Below are positions 8,257-14,987 of a DNA stretch of 64,000 nt, piece after piece (position 1 is the stretch's first letter; each line of letters opens with the position of its first letter). The DNA is from NCEH01 sp002257205 (GTDB lineage Bacteria; Pseudomonadota; Alphaproteobacteria; Rhizobiales; Xanthobacteraceae): the NCBI RefSeq assembly GCF_043195105.1, contig NZ_JBAFWO010000008.1; one strand, 5' to 3'. Below the pieces are notes generated by a model that saw only the letters and a list, made by a program, of their open reading frames with translations, was not told where the DNA came from and ran no database searches. Made by a program: the position numbers and the translations under genes.

Positions 8257-8751
8257 CTATTTCATCATCTGATGGCGTGTTCGACGGTTAAGAACTTGCA
8301 TTCTCTGTGTGGCCCACCGACAGTTTTCGGGCTCGTATTTTCCATCATTGTCGATGCGGTCAATTGATAGGTTTGAGGCGTACCCATGAGACAATGCCCA
8401 TGCTCGGAAGACTTCGAAATCTTCCCATTCGGCGCAGACTGATATTCCTCTGCCCCCGTAGTACTCGTATCTGCTGGCGCGAGGATTCTGTGTCCTATCT
8501 CGCATTGCCTGCCATATTCTATAAATCCGAGAGTTCGACCCTCCGTGAGTTGAGCGCGTCGCAGGCATCTGGCGGCGCCAGCACCCACAACTCTGAACAA
8601 ACCCACGCTTCAGATCCGCGCCCCTGGCGCGCTTTGACGATCCGCACGAGCACTCGCAGACCCATGTAATTGATCCTCTCTCATCGGGGCCGCCGCACGA
8701 AACAACTGCAAGACGGCCGAACTTCTGGCCCATCAGGTCAAGGCGGCGCAC
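8257..8751 (-). CDS. AP2/HNH-type homing endonuclease
   Basis: 164 residues from GTG 8751, preceded by GAGGA eight bases upstream; ATG 8733 is an alternative. The N-terminal half has CECSCGS and SCGCW zinc-binding cysteines. The C-terminal half has the signature RIYRIWQAMRDRTQNP, YYGGRGISVCAEWEDFEVF and LSIDRIDNDGKYEPENCRWA, found in phage free-standing endonucleases with an HNH-like site. It is the third such gene in this arm. Confidence 0.85.
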   Translation of the reverse strand: MRRLDLMGQKFGRLAVVSCGGPDERGSITWVCECSCGSSKRARGADLKRGFVQSCGCWRRQMPATRSTHGGSNSRIYRIWQAMRDRTQNPRASRYEYYGGRGISVCAEWEDFEVFRAWALSHGYASNLSIDRIDNDGKYEPENCRWATQRMQVLNRRTRHQMMK

Positions 8752-8754
8752 CTG

Positions 8755-10113
8755 TTACGTCCTCACTGAGGGAAACTGGAATTCGGAGACGGGGAGTCCC
8801 GTCAGCCACGCTTGCGCCTCGATCACCGTCGAGCACTCGGGTGGGATGCCAATCGCAAACTCGCGGTCGGTTCCGCAGCGCGCGTGAATGAACCGGCTCT
8901 TGCGATCAAGGTCGGGAAGCTGCACTTCCACCAGGGCACCGCAGTGGGGGTCGGGATGTTCGTCGATCACCTTGGCGCCAAGGTCGCGCAGCACGCGGTG
9001 CCAGCCGACGATTTCGATGGCGGACTGCCGCAGCTCCAGATTTTCTTGGCTCAAGGCAATCTTCGCGGTGAGCTTGTCCTTCCGCTCAATCCACTCGGCC
9101 GGGATGCGCGTGCCATGCCAGTGGTAGAGAGACCATCCGTCCCGCCACCTGTGGCTGGGTCCATCCTCGCAGTGTGGCCGGCGCCGATCGTCGACCCGAA
9201 TGAATTCCGGGAAGTCGCTGACGATGCAAAACTCGGGATGCATTACCCGAAAGCCACCCTCGATCGCCGCATGCTCCCAGCTCGCATAAGCCGTATGCTC
9301 TGGAAGCTGTAGACCGATGATGTCGCGCATAGCAGTCAGATAACTGTCGTATGCAGCCCACATATTTCCACCCTGATAGACGTTCCCCCACCGGGCTGCG
9401 CACATGAGGCCGAACTCTCCCGCAAGCTCGAAGCATGCTAGTTCCGCATCTTTTTCAGCGCTGTCGGTCGCGCTGCGGGTCGCGCTGTCGGTCGCGCCGT
9501 AGGTCGCGCTGCGGGTCGCGCTGTCGGTCGCGCTGTCGGTCGCGCTGCCGGTCGCGCTGTAGGTCGCGCTGCGGGTCGCGCTGTCGGTCGCGCTGCGGGT
9601 CGCGCTGCGGGTCGCGCTGTCGGTCGCGCTGTCGGTCGCGCTGCGGGTCGCGCTGTCGGTCGCGCTGTAGGTCGCGCTGCGGGTCGCGCTGTCGGTCGCG
9701 CTGTCGGTCGCGCTGCCGGTCGCGCTGTAGGTCGCGCTGCGGGTCGCGCTGTCGGTCGCGCTGCGGGTCGCGCTGCGGGTCGCGCTGTCGGTCGCGCTGC
9801 GGGTCGCGCTGTCGGTCGCGCTGTCGGTCGCGCTGCGGGTCGCGCCTCGCTGCCCACGATTATGCCAGATTGCCGCAGACGCTCCGTATGCGAAGGCCAT
9901 CGCCAGCGGCGAAGTGGCGATGACAACCCTCGGCTCTTTCAAGCCGGCTGCGGCGTATAATCCCTTGATCGCCGGGACGATCTTGTCGGGGTCAATCGGA
10001 TCGGTGCGGAAAGCGCGCTTGATCCACATTTCGGTGTGGGCGCGCATCTTCTCCAGTTCTTCTGGAGTAACGCCGCCAGCGGCTTTTGTGGGAGTGCGGA
10101 TAATCTTGGCCAT
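8755..10113 (-). CDS. DUF6745-like protein with tetrapeptide ATXS repeat insert
   Basis: 452 residues from ATG 10113 (MAKIIRTPTKAAGGVTPEEL). Residues 1-90 and about 220-452 resemble DUF6745: WAAYDSYLTAMRDIIGL, YASWEHAAIEGG, FCIVSDFPEFIRVDD, HCEDGPSHRWRDGWSLYHWH and RIPAEWIE. Between them, residues 91-218 are 32 uninterrupted ATXS units with X = D, R, Y or G. The function of the family is unknown. The repeat may form a flexible linker or a stacked surface; copy number probably varies between relatives. The stop leaves a short gap to the HNH gene. Confidence 0.8.
   Translation of the reverse strand: MAKIIRTPTKAAGGVTPEELEKMRAHTEMWIKRAFRTDPIDPDKIVPAIKGLYAAAGLKEPRVVIATSPLAMAFAYGASAAIWHNRGQRGATRSATDSATDSATRSATDSATRSATRSATDSATRSATYSATGSATDSATDSATRSATYSATDSATRSATDSATDSATRSATRSATDSATRSATYSATGSATDSATDSATRSATYGATDSATRSATDSAEKDAELACFELAGEFGLMCAARWGNVYQGGNMWAAYDSYLTAMRDIIGLQLPEHTAYASWEHAAIEGGFRVMHPEFCIVSDFPEFIRVDDRRRPHCEDGPSHRWRDGWSLYHWHGTRIPAEWIERKDKLTAKIALSQENLELRQSAIEIVGWHRVLRDLGAKVIDEHPDPHCGALVEVQLPDLDRKSRFIHARCGTDREFAIGIPPECSTVIEAQAWLTGLPVSEFQFPSVRT
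9460..9843 (-). repeat. 12-bp tandem repeat, 32 units, with 168-bp second-order duplication
   Basis: On the minus strand each unit is GCGACCNNCAGC, encoding Ala-Thr-X-Ser; only the two N positions vary. Reading units in protein order, the X residues of units 5-18 (DRRDRYGDDRYDRD) are repeated exactly by units 19-32, so 9628-9795 and 9460-9627 are tandem copies of a 168-bp block. One base differs (a Ser codon to Gly in unit 29). The array lies wholly inside the DUF6745-like gene and stays in frame. Confidence 0.97.
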
Positions 10114-10340
10114 CAGGCGCTCCATCCCTTGAGAAAGCTCGTGCCGATCAGAACCGGCGTAGCGAACATGATCGCGGCGCACCCGAAGAGCGCGGCGGCG
10201 AAATCAGCGGGCGTTGCCGGCCGGCGCGGGGCAGGTCGCGGCGGTGTGGCCACGGGCTCACGCGGGGCGAGGACGGCGACCGCTGGAACCAGCTTTGGCT
10301 TGCGGGGGCGCTTGGGGCGCAGGATCGTGACATCGCTCAT
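10113..10340 (-). CDS. Small membrane protein with basic Pro-rich N-terminus
   Basis: 75 residues. An Arg/Lys/Pro-rich N-terminal half (RPKRPRKPK) is followed by one predicted membrane helix (AALFGCAAIMFATPVLIG). Its stop overlaps the ATG of the repeat-containing gene. Function unknown. Confidence 0.55.
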   Translation of the reverse strand: MSDVTILRPKRPRKPKLVPAVAVLAPREPVATPPRPAPRRPATPADFAAALFGCAAIMFATPVLIGTSFLKGWSA

Positions 10341-10510
10341 TGCACCGGCTCCGGCTGGATGGCTTGGAAATAGGCGGCGCGGGCTATTTCCAGCGCGTCG
10401 CGGACGTGGTCCATGATGATTTGATCGTCGGTCGGAAGGCTCTGGATTTCCGCCGCTCCGAGGTGCCCGATGATGGTGAGCAGGTCGTCGCTGATGCTGT
10501 GGGCGTTCAT
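10337..10510 (-). CDS. Hypothetical phage protein
   Basis: 57 residues from ATG 10510, preceded by GAGGG. Helical, acidic (DDLLTIIGHLGAAEIQSL). Four-base overlaps with both neighbours. No recognised family. Confidence 0.55.
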   Translation of the reverse strand: MNAHSISDDLLTIIGHLGAAEIQSLPTDDQIIMDHVRDALEIARAAYFQAIQPEPVQ

Positions 10511-10794
10511 GCCGCCCTCATGCCGTTCGATGTGAAGTAGGTGCCGTGTTCGCGGCGCGGGTTCTCGATCATCGCGGTATCTTCGTCTTCGGCGCGGGTA
10601 GCGGATGATTCGAGCTTGTCCGAGATGTCTTCCTGAAACACCGCGCTCATCAGGTGCACAGCCGAGAGCACGGCGTTGTATTGTTCGGTCGGAAGGCAGG
10701 ATGCCTTGGCCGTCGCCAGGAGCGCGGCGCGGCTCTCGCGCCACTGATAGGCGAGGGCGTCGCGGGCTTCGGTGATTTCGGAGGCGGAGGACAT
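10507..10794 (-). CDS. Hypothetical phage protein
   Basis: 95 residues from ATG 10794, overlapping the upstream stop (TGATG). Predominantly helical (ITEARDALAYQWRESRAALL). No recognised domain. Confidence 0.55.
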   Translation of the reverse strand: MSSASEITEARDALAYQWRESRAALLATAKASCLPTEQYNAVLSAVHLMSAVFQEDISDKLESSATRAEDEDTAMIENPRREHGTYFTSNGMRAA

Positions 10795-10928
10795 CACGCG
10801 GTCTCCCAATACTCTGCCCGCAGGCTGTCGATTTCGATGCGGAAGCGGCGGCCCAGGCGGCGGCCGGAATTGCGGGCGGCGCGGAACTTCTTCGAGCGCC
10901 GGCTGATCTGGTGGATGATCTCGTGCAT
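10794..10928 (-). CDS. Small basic protein
   Basis: 44 residues, strongly basic (SRRSKKFRAARNSGRRLGRR), consistent with nucleic-acid binding. The start is ATG 10928 and the stop overlaps the next gene. Function unknown. Confidence 0.5.
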   Translation of the reverse strand: MHEIIHQISRRSKKFRAARNSGRRLGRRFRIEIDSLRAEYWETA

Positions 10929-10931
10929 GAC

Positions 10932-11063
10932 TCAATCCTCCGTCTTTTTGGGTGCCACGGTCGCTGTCCGAACTTTGCGGGGTCGCGAGCGCTGGAGCTT
11001 TTCAATGGCCGCGACGAACTCGCGCCAGATATCGGCGGGCGTGGGTGCGCGTTCGGTGCTCAT
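10932..11063 (-). CDS. Small phage protein
   Basis: 43 residues from ATG 11063 (MSTERAPTPADIWREFVAAI) with a basic C-terminus. It lies three bases upstream of the next gene in the operon. Function unknown. Confidence 0.5.
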   Translation of the reverse strand: MSTERAPTPADIWREFVAAIEKLQRSRPRKVRTATVAPKKTED

Positions 11064-11066
11064 GGC

Positions 11067-11399
11067 TCAACCCTCCGAAATGATTTTTGCGCCGATGGCG
11101 GAAAGTGCTCCGCGAAGATCCGCCTCTGCGGATTTCGTGACGGTAACGGTCAGAGTGGTAAAGTCGCGAGACCTCCGCCACGCACGGATAGACTTCGTAA
11201 CGTCGTACCCTTCACCAGAGGTTGGGTCTTCACCTCGACCCTGGTATCGGATCTCTTCGAAATCACTCGTATCGTACGTTTGATCTGGCTCGATTTCTTC
11301 GAAGGGCGAATCCCAATACCAATCTTCTGCCGCCTCCGTTCCAGCGCCCGGCCACCCCTGTTCGGTGAACAGGATGAGTTCAGATCCCTTGATCTTCAT
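11067..11399 (-). CDS. Hypothetical phage protein
   Basis: 110 residues starting MKIKGSELILFTEQGWPG; the in-frame extension to 11456 overlaps the neighbouring gene and lacks a ribosome site. Acidic, with several Trp/Tyr residues in the first half and a Thr/Val beta-rich C-terminal part. No recognised domain. Confidence 0.6.
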   Translation of the reverse strand: MKIKGSELILFTEQGWPGAGTEAAEDWYWDSPFEEIEPDQTYDTSDFEEIRYQGRGEDPTSGEGYDVTKSIRAWRRSRDFTTLTVTVTKSAEADLRGALSAIGAKIISEG

Positions 11400-11400
11400 C

Positions 11401-11652
11401 TCACTCCCCCCGTGCTTTGGAGAGAGCGGCGTCGATCTGTTCGAGGACCGCGACATGAATGCTGTCGGTGTCCCGGCCGAAAAGGACGATTTGCCTGCGG
11501 GCCGTTTCCAGCGCCTCGACCAGATCCGCGATCACAGCCGCGCTGTCGGAGCGCGTCACGCGGATGATGGCGGCATGATTGAACGGGTTGGGCTCGGTCA
11601 TCTCCAGGGAGCGGTTGCCGAGGACGCGGCGGGTGTGGGGGATGTTGTCCAT
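11401..11652 (-). CDS. Hypothetical phage protein
   Basis: 83 residues with a C-terminal helix AAVIADLVEALETARRQI. No recognised domain or membrane segment. Ends two bases before the next start. Confidence 0.6.
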   Translation of the reverse strand: MDNIPHTRRVLGNRSLEMTEPNPFNHAAIIRVTRSDSAAVIADLVEALETARRQIVLFGRDTDSIHVAVLEQIDAALSKARGE

Positions 11653-11662
11653 TTCGCCCTCC

Positions 11663-11920
11663 TCAGGCCGCTACCGGGAGAGCGTCCCGGCTGGTGGTGC
11701 GGGTCGCGAGTTCCTTGTTCAGCCAGCCCCGCTCCCATCCCATGATGGTGATGCTGTCGGCCCGCATCCGTCCGTGCTCGGACTTGTAGGAGTTGGCCGA
11801 GCTCTCCTGCACCTTGGTGAGGCTGGCGATCTGCGCCTTGATCTCCCGCAGGCGGGCCTTGATCTCGGTGGTGGTGGCCTTCGCGGCCTGGTCCCTGGTC
11901 ATCATGTCCGCGATCCCCAT
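11663..11920 (-). CDS. First gene of leftward early operon, hypothetical
   Basis: 85 residues from ATG 11920 (MGIADMMTRDQAAKATTTEI). In-frame starts as far as 12040 would cross the promoter and operator sites at 11939-11988 and are rejected. The central segment ARLREIKAQIASLTKVQ is a short coiled coil. As the first gene after the leftward promoter it is in the position of lambda N, but no arginine-rich antiterminator motif is present. Confidence 0.6.
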   Translation of the reverse strand: MGIADMMTRDQAAKATTTEIKARLREIKAQIASLTKVQESSANSYKSEHGRMRADSITIMGWERGWLNKELATRTTSRDALPVAA

Positions 11921-11938
11921 CGCTCTTTCGATGCCCTC

Positions 11939-11988
11939 ATAATACACATGCGTATGAGGATTGGAAGAGGAAAAATACGCAAACGTAT
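11939..11988 (-). promoter_or_regulatory. Leftward early promoter with two operator sites
   Basis: Two 14-bp sites of the form ATACR-N4-CGTAT lie at 11942-11955 (ATACACATGCGTAT) and 11975-11988 (ATACGCAAACGTAT). A minus-strand -10 TATTAT at 11939-11944 overlaps the first site, so a bound repressor would block it. The same site family occurs at the rightward promoter (13282-13328). The -35 is weak (CTTCCA, 17-bp spacing), so the exact promoter is inferred. Confidence 0.75.
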
Positions 11989-12041
11989 AAAAATGTTCGA
12001 ACGCCATCGCGGCAGGTGCGCCTCCCTGTTGTGAGGGCATG

Positions 12042-12067
12042 AAAAAGCCCGCCGGCTAGGGCGGGCT
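12042..12067 (-). terminator. Rho-independent terminator after lipoprotein gene
   Basis: AGCCCGCC at 12046-12053 pairs with GGCGGGCT at 12060-12067, followed on the minus strand by five T residues. It ends the CI-lipoprotein transcript just before the leftward promoter. Confidence 0.85.
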
Positions 12068-12100
12068 CGTTGTGGCCGTCAGTCTTACGCGCCGTGGTGG

Positions 12101-12562
12101 TTATGTCGATGGGGCGCCTTGCGTCTCCTCAGCCCCCGCGGGCGCTTCGCGAGCTGGAGGCGGGTTCGCATCTGGTGGGCGCTTCCCGGTCGGATAGAGC
12201 TTCACCCTCACGGGGTTCGGGACGTGCTCCAGGGTGGCCCCCGTCGCCGCATCAGCAGCCATCCCGATGACGCCGCCGATAATCACGTTGCCGGCGAACC
12301 CAGCCGCGCCCGCCCCCGCGACCTGCGTTTTCACCTCGACGGCCTCAGGCTCGTGGCCCGGCTTCGTTATCGTGACCGTGAATTCGTCCTTGCGATTGGT
12401 CTGGATGGTGCACGGCGTGGTGCACGTGAATCCCATTGACGTTTTAACGTCGGCGCCTGGTGGGTCGGAATAGACCTGCACCTGGTCAGTAGTGCCTCGC
12501 GTGAGCGTGGCGCACCCGCCGGTCACGGCAGCCAGAGCGGCCACCCCCAAAATTCGCAACAT
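12101..12562 (-). CDS. PEGA-type lipoprotein in rex position
   Basis: 153 residues. The N-terminus MLRILGVAALAAVTGGCATL is a lipoprotein signal with lipobox TGGC. Then come a PEGA-like beta domain (VYSDPPGADVKTS, CTTPCTIQT, EFTVTITKPGHEP) and a hydrophobic Gly/Ala-rich segment around residues 82-110 that may insert in membrane. The last 30 residues are Pro-rich. It lies 59 bases downstream of the CI gene on the same strand and is followed by a terminator, so it should be made in the lysogen. By position (like lambda rex) superinfection exclusion or lysogenic conversion is plausible but unproven. Confidence 0.8.
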   Translation of the reverse strand: MLRILGVAALAAVTGGCATLTRGTTDQVQVYSDPPGADVKTSMGFTCTTPCTIQTNRKDEFTVTITKPGHEPEAVEVKTQVAGAGAAGFAGNVIIGGVIGMAADAATGATLEHVPNPVRVKLYPTGKRPPDANPPPAREAPAGAEETQGAPST

Positions 12563-12621
12563 AATATGCCCCTCATTCCCTGCGCTCTATGGTTGCGCAG
12601 AGAGTGAGAAAAGTCGAGCGG

Positions 12622-13245
12622 CTACGCCTTCTCAACCCATCGGACTTTAGCCGCCCACTCCAAGAGCATGTCGGTCATTGGCGGAGCGTTGTAGCTCCAC
12701 AGAGTCCAGCAATCGTCCTCTGAACCGCGCGCGAGCGTTTTGATGAACGTGCGCCCGTCAGTGAGCCGAACGACGCACTCCTTATTGATGTAGCGAGCGA
12801 TGTCGGCGCCCGTCGCCAGCTCGTCGTAAATGATGTGGTCGCCTTCGCGGTAGGCTGGCAGCATGCTTTCGCCCCGGACGCGGACGGCGACAGCATGAGA
12901 GGATGCGCCTGGCGGAGCTTCAATTTCGTCTAGCCCGCCTCCCTTTTCGTGATCGTCGAAAGTGAAGACCTCGGAACCAGCGCCGACATATCCAACGACG
13001 GGAATCTGACGGTCGGCCGGGCGACGACCTGCACCGCTGAGTGCGGCAACATCCATGCTGTCTAAATCACCCGCCGATACCTCGATTAGCAAACGACGAA
13101 TGGCGTCTCGCTTGGCACCTCTCGGGTCGCTGCCGCTCATCCAACGGGAAACAGTCGCCTGGGTGGTGCCGAGACGCTCCGCAAGCCGGTCCTGATTCCA
13201 GCCGGTGCGGTCGATTATCGTCAGAAGTGTCTTGGGCACATCCAT
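12622..13245 (-). CDS. CI-like repressor with LexA-type (S24) peptidase domain
   Basis: 207 residues from ATG 13245. The N-terminal helix-turn-helix is NQDRLAERLGTTQATVSRWM. The linker carries an Ala-Gly cleavage site in GYVGAGSEVF. The C-terminal S24 domain has the catalytic serine in RGESMLPAYREGDHI and the general-base lysine in RTFIKTLARG. It is expected to repress both early promoters and to self-cleave when activated RecA accumulates. It diverges from the Cro-like gene across shared operators. Confidence 0.93.
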   Translation of the reverse strand: MDVPKTLLTIIDRTGWNQDRLAERLGTTQATVSRWMSGSDPRGAKRDAIRRLLIEVSAGDLDSMDVAALSGAGRRPADRQIPVVGYVGAGSEVFTFDDHEKGGGLDEIEAPPGASSHAVAVRVRGESMLPAYREGDHIIYDELATGADIARYINKECVVRLTDGRTFIKTLARGSEDDCWTLWSYNAPPMTDMLLEWAAKVRWVEKA

Positions 13246-13249
13246 CCTC

Positions 13250-13336
13250 GCGCTATACGCCACGGCGCCGCAAAACGTCCAATACGCTTACGCATATTTT
13301 GCTTGCATACGCCGATACGCATGCGTATATGGATGT
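13250..13336. promoter_or_regulatory. Divergent CI/Cro promoter-operator region
   Basis: Two operators are clear: a perfect palindrome ATACGCATGCGTAT at 13315-13328 and ATACGCTTACGCAT at 13282-13295. Extra half-sites ATACGC lie at 13255 and 13307. A rightward promoter fits TTGCAT (13303-13308), 17 bp, TATATG (13326-13331); it would start transcription at or next to the Cro ATG (13337). A leftward -10 TATAGC lies six bases before the repressor ATG. Both transcripts may therefore be leaderless. Confidence 0.75.
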
Positions 13337-13573
13337 ATGAGTGCATTGCTTCATATCAGAACCGAGCTTTTCAAAATCTCGCAAGCCGAGATGGCGCGCA
13401 TTGCTGAAACAACGCAGGCGACCGTTTCCCGGTGGGAGAACGGCCGCTCGTCTCCGGATCTGACGCACTTGGAGCGCATCCGCGCGGCGGCTCACGAACG
13501 GGGCGTCAAGCTGAAGGACGCCATCTTCTTCGCAGCCCCTCGTGCACGTGCACGTGAGGAGGGCGCAGCATGA
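13337..13573 (+). CDS. Cro-like XRE-family regulator
   Basis: 78 residues from ATG 13337 (MSALLHIRTELFKISQAEMA); the in-frame extension upstream would read through the operators. The helix-turn-helix is SQAEMARIAETTQATVSRWE, almost identical in its recognition helix (TTQATVSRW) to the CI repressor, which implies both bind the same sites. Small size without a peptidase domain fits Cro. The stop overlaps the next ATG. Confidence 0.85.
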   Translation: MSALLHIRTELFKISQAEMARIAETTQATVSRWENGRSSPDLTHLERIRAAAHERGVKLKDAIFFAAPRARAREEGAA

Positions 13574-14052
13574 TGGGCGATATCCCTCTCCAAGGCGCGC
13601 GCCGCGAACGCTCATGGGCGGATATGGACAGCATGACGCCGGAGTGGCGCGCATGTGTCCATGAGTACGGCTACGCGATTGTCCATTCGGCGCGGGAGGC
13701 CGGCGTAAAGTCCCCGCGCGCTCTGCATCAATTGGTGCGAGAGATTTGGGACGGCGCCCGCAGCTACGTCGATAAGAAGAAGCCAGCAGGAACACTCGAT
13801 TGGATTTTGATCCAGTCCGGCGCTGGCGTGAGCGTTTCCGCGCTGTCTCGCATCCTCGCCAATGAAAACCTACTGATTGCGCCCAAGTTTCCGACGCGGG
13901 CAATGATCAACGCGAGCCTGAATGAACTCTCCGACCACTCCGTGCGATGCACGAAGTTCGAGAAACATCAGCGTCGGCTTGCTGCTGCTTTGCGCGCTTG
14001 TGATGGACATTACGCTCGGATGAATTCTGGTTCGCGCGGCGGTGCGTCATGA
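13570..14052 (+). CDS. Hypothetical early phage protein
   Basis: 160 residues from ATG 13570 with GGAGG upstream and a four-base overlap with the Cro-like stop. A central segment SVSALSRILANENLLIAP looks like a helix-turn-helix, so a regulatory or DNA-binding role (lambda CII position) is possible. No signature is firm enough for naming. Confidence 0.6.
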   Translation: MMGDIPLQGARRERSWADMDSMTPEWRACVHEYGYAIVHSAREAGVKSPRALHQLVREIWDGARSYVDKKKPAGTLDWILIQSGAGVSVSALSRILANENLLIAPKFPTRAMINASLNELSDHSVRCTKFEKHQRRLAAALRACDGHYARMNSGSRGGAS

Positions 14053-14246
14053 GCATCCTCGCGCGCCACCAGCTCCTAGACGACCTATCCGGCCCGGCTC
14101 TCAAGCCCGCGCCCGCACGCCGCGCCATGCAACGAGAGCCGATCACCATCGGCACGCTCATGCGGCACCGGCACGCCGGCATCGTCTTTGTCGCCGGCTT
14201 TGTCCTGTCCGAATTCGCCTATTTCTATTTCCGGTATTGGGGTTAG
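14049..14246 (+). CDS. Small membrane protein
   Basis: 65 residues; basic Ala/Pro-rich N-terminus and one predicted membrane helix near the C-terminus (GIVFVAGFVLSEFAYFYF). Overlaps the upstream stop by four bases. Function unknown. Confidence 0.55.
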   Translation: MSILARHQLLDDLSGPALKPAPARRAMQREPITIGTLMRHRHAGIVFVAGFVLSEFAYFYFRYWG

Positions 14247-14561
14247 GCATGTCCGAAACCTCCATTCCAGATCGCAGCGGGAAGCCCGACGCCTCGTGCC
14301 GGAATTTCCGTTTCACAGCCGGCGCCAGCGGCGGTGCGATCCGCTGGCAACCTCAATTTGTCCATAACGGATGCCGCAAGGGCGCCGATGGACTGCCATC
14401 CCCCGGCGCGGATTTCCTCCCCCGCGCCAACTTCCCCGGCCTTCGGGCTGGGGCCTTTCTTCGCACGCGCCGCGTCCGTCCCGGCAAGTTCAGTCGTGGT
14501 GCGTGTCTTCGTAAGCATTTTCTCTGTCTCCGTCGATGGTTAGAAGCTACCGGAGGCAGAG
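14247..14561. other. 315 bases with overlapping weak ORFs on both strands
   Basis: A plus-strand frame starts at ATG 14249 (MSETSIPDRSGKPDASC) and runs to 14608, overlapping the next gene by 47 bases. A minus-strand frame of 91 codons covers 14243-14518 (MLTKTRTTTELAGTDAARA). Neither has a convincing ribosome site or recognised family, and both have high-GC third positions, so at most one is real. I cannot decide between them. Confidence 0.4.
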
Positions 14562-14936
14562 ATGCAGTTTTCCCAAAATCCTTGGGGTTTTTCCCAAAAT
14601 CCTTGTGAGCGCGATATGACCGCGTCGTCTGTTTCCATGGAGATGAGCACTGGCCTTCGGCGTTTGGCCGAACCGGTCAGTGCTGGTGAGAGCGTAAAAG
14701 CGTTAATCATCAAGGTCGCGCGCAAGACTGGCTTTGGTTACAGCCGAGCGTTTGACCTTTGGTACGGGCGCGGGCGAGTCCGCGCGGAAGAGCTTGATCG
14801 GGTGCGGGGCCTGATGCGTGCTCACGAAGAGGCACAAATCAATGGGGAAATTGCGGAGTTGCGGGCGCGTCTTGCGCGTCTTGAGGAACAGGCTGCCCTG
14901 GCCTGTCCGCAAATGGGGACAGCGCCGGGCGAATAG
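14562..14936 (+). CDS. Putative HTH regulator of rhizobial-phage type
   Basis: 124 residues from ATG 14562, chosen because GGAGG lies five bases upstream; ATG 14616 is the alternative. The core SAGESVKALIIKVARKTGF, GYSRAFDLWYGRGRVRAEEL and a C-terminal coiled coil (ELRARLARLEEQA) match a conserved alphaproteobacterial phage and chromosomal protein (YSRxFDxWYG type) that looks like a helix-turn-helix regulator. Its first 15 codons contain a direct repeat encoding FSQNP twice. Confidence 0.7.
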   Translation: MQFSQNPWGFSQNPCERDMTASSVSMEMSTGLRRLAEPVSAGESVKALIIKVARKTGFGYSRAFDLWYGRGRVRAEELDRVRGLMRAHEEAQINGEIAELRARLARLEEQAALACPQMGTAPGE

Positions 14937-14987
14937 GTTCGCCGGCCGGTGGATGGATTTGAGCGCTTGGCTCGGCAGGAGGGATTG

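Noticed and set aside
9460..9843. Possible CRISPR array
   Set aside because: The 12-bp units are contiguous with no spacers, in frame with a gene, and no cas gene is near.
9435..9926. Long Arg/Cys/Ser and Ala/Pro/Thr repeat proteins in other frames of the minisatellite
   Set aside because: They arise automatically from any open 12-bp repeat; only the ATXS frame joins recognisable flanking domains.
11921..12040. Upstream extension of the first leftward gene
   Set aside because: It would translate through the -10 and both operators.
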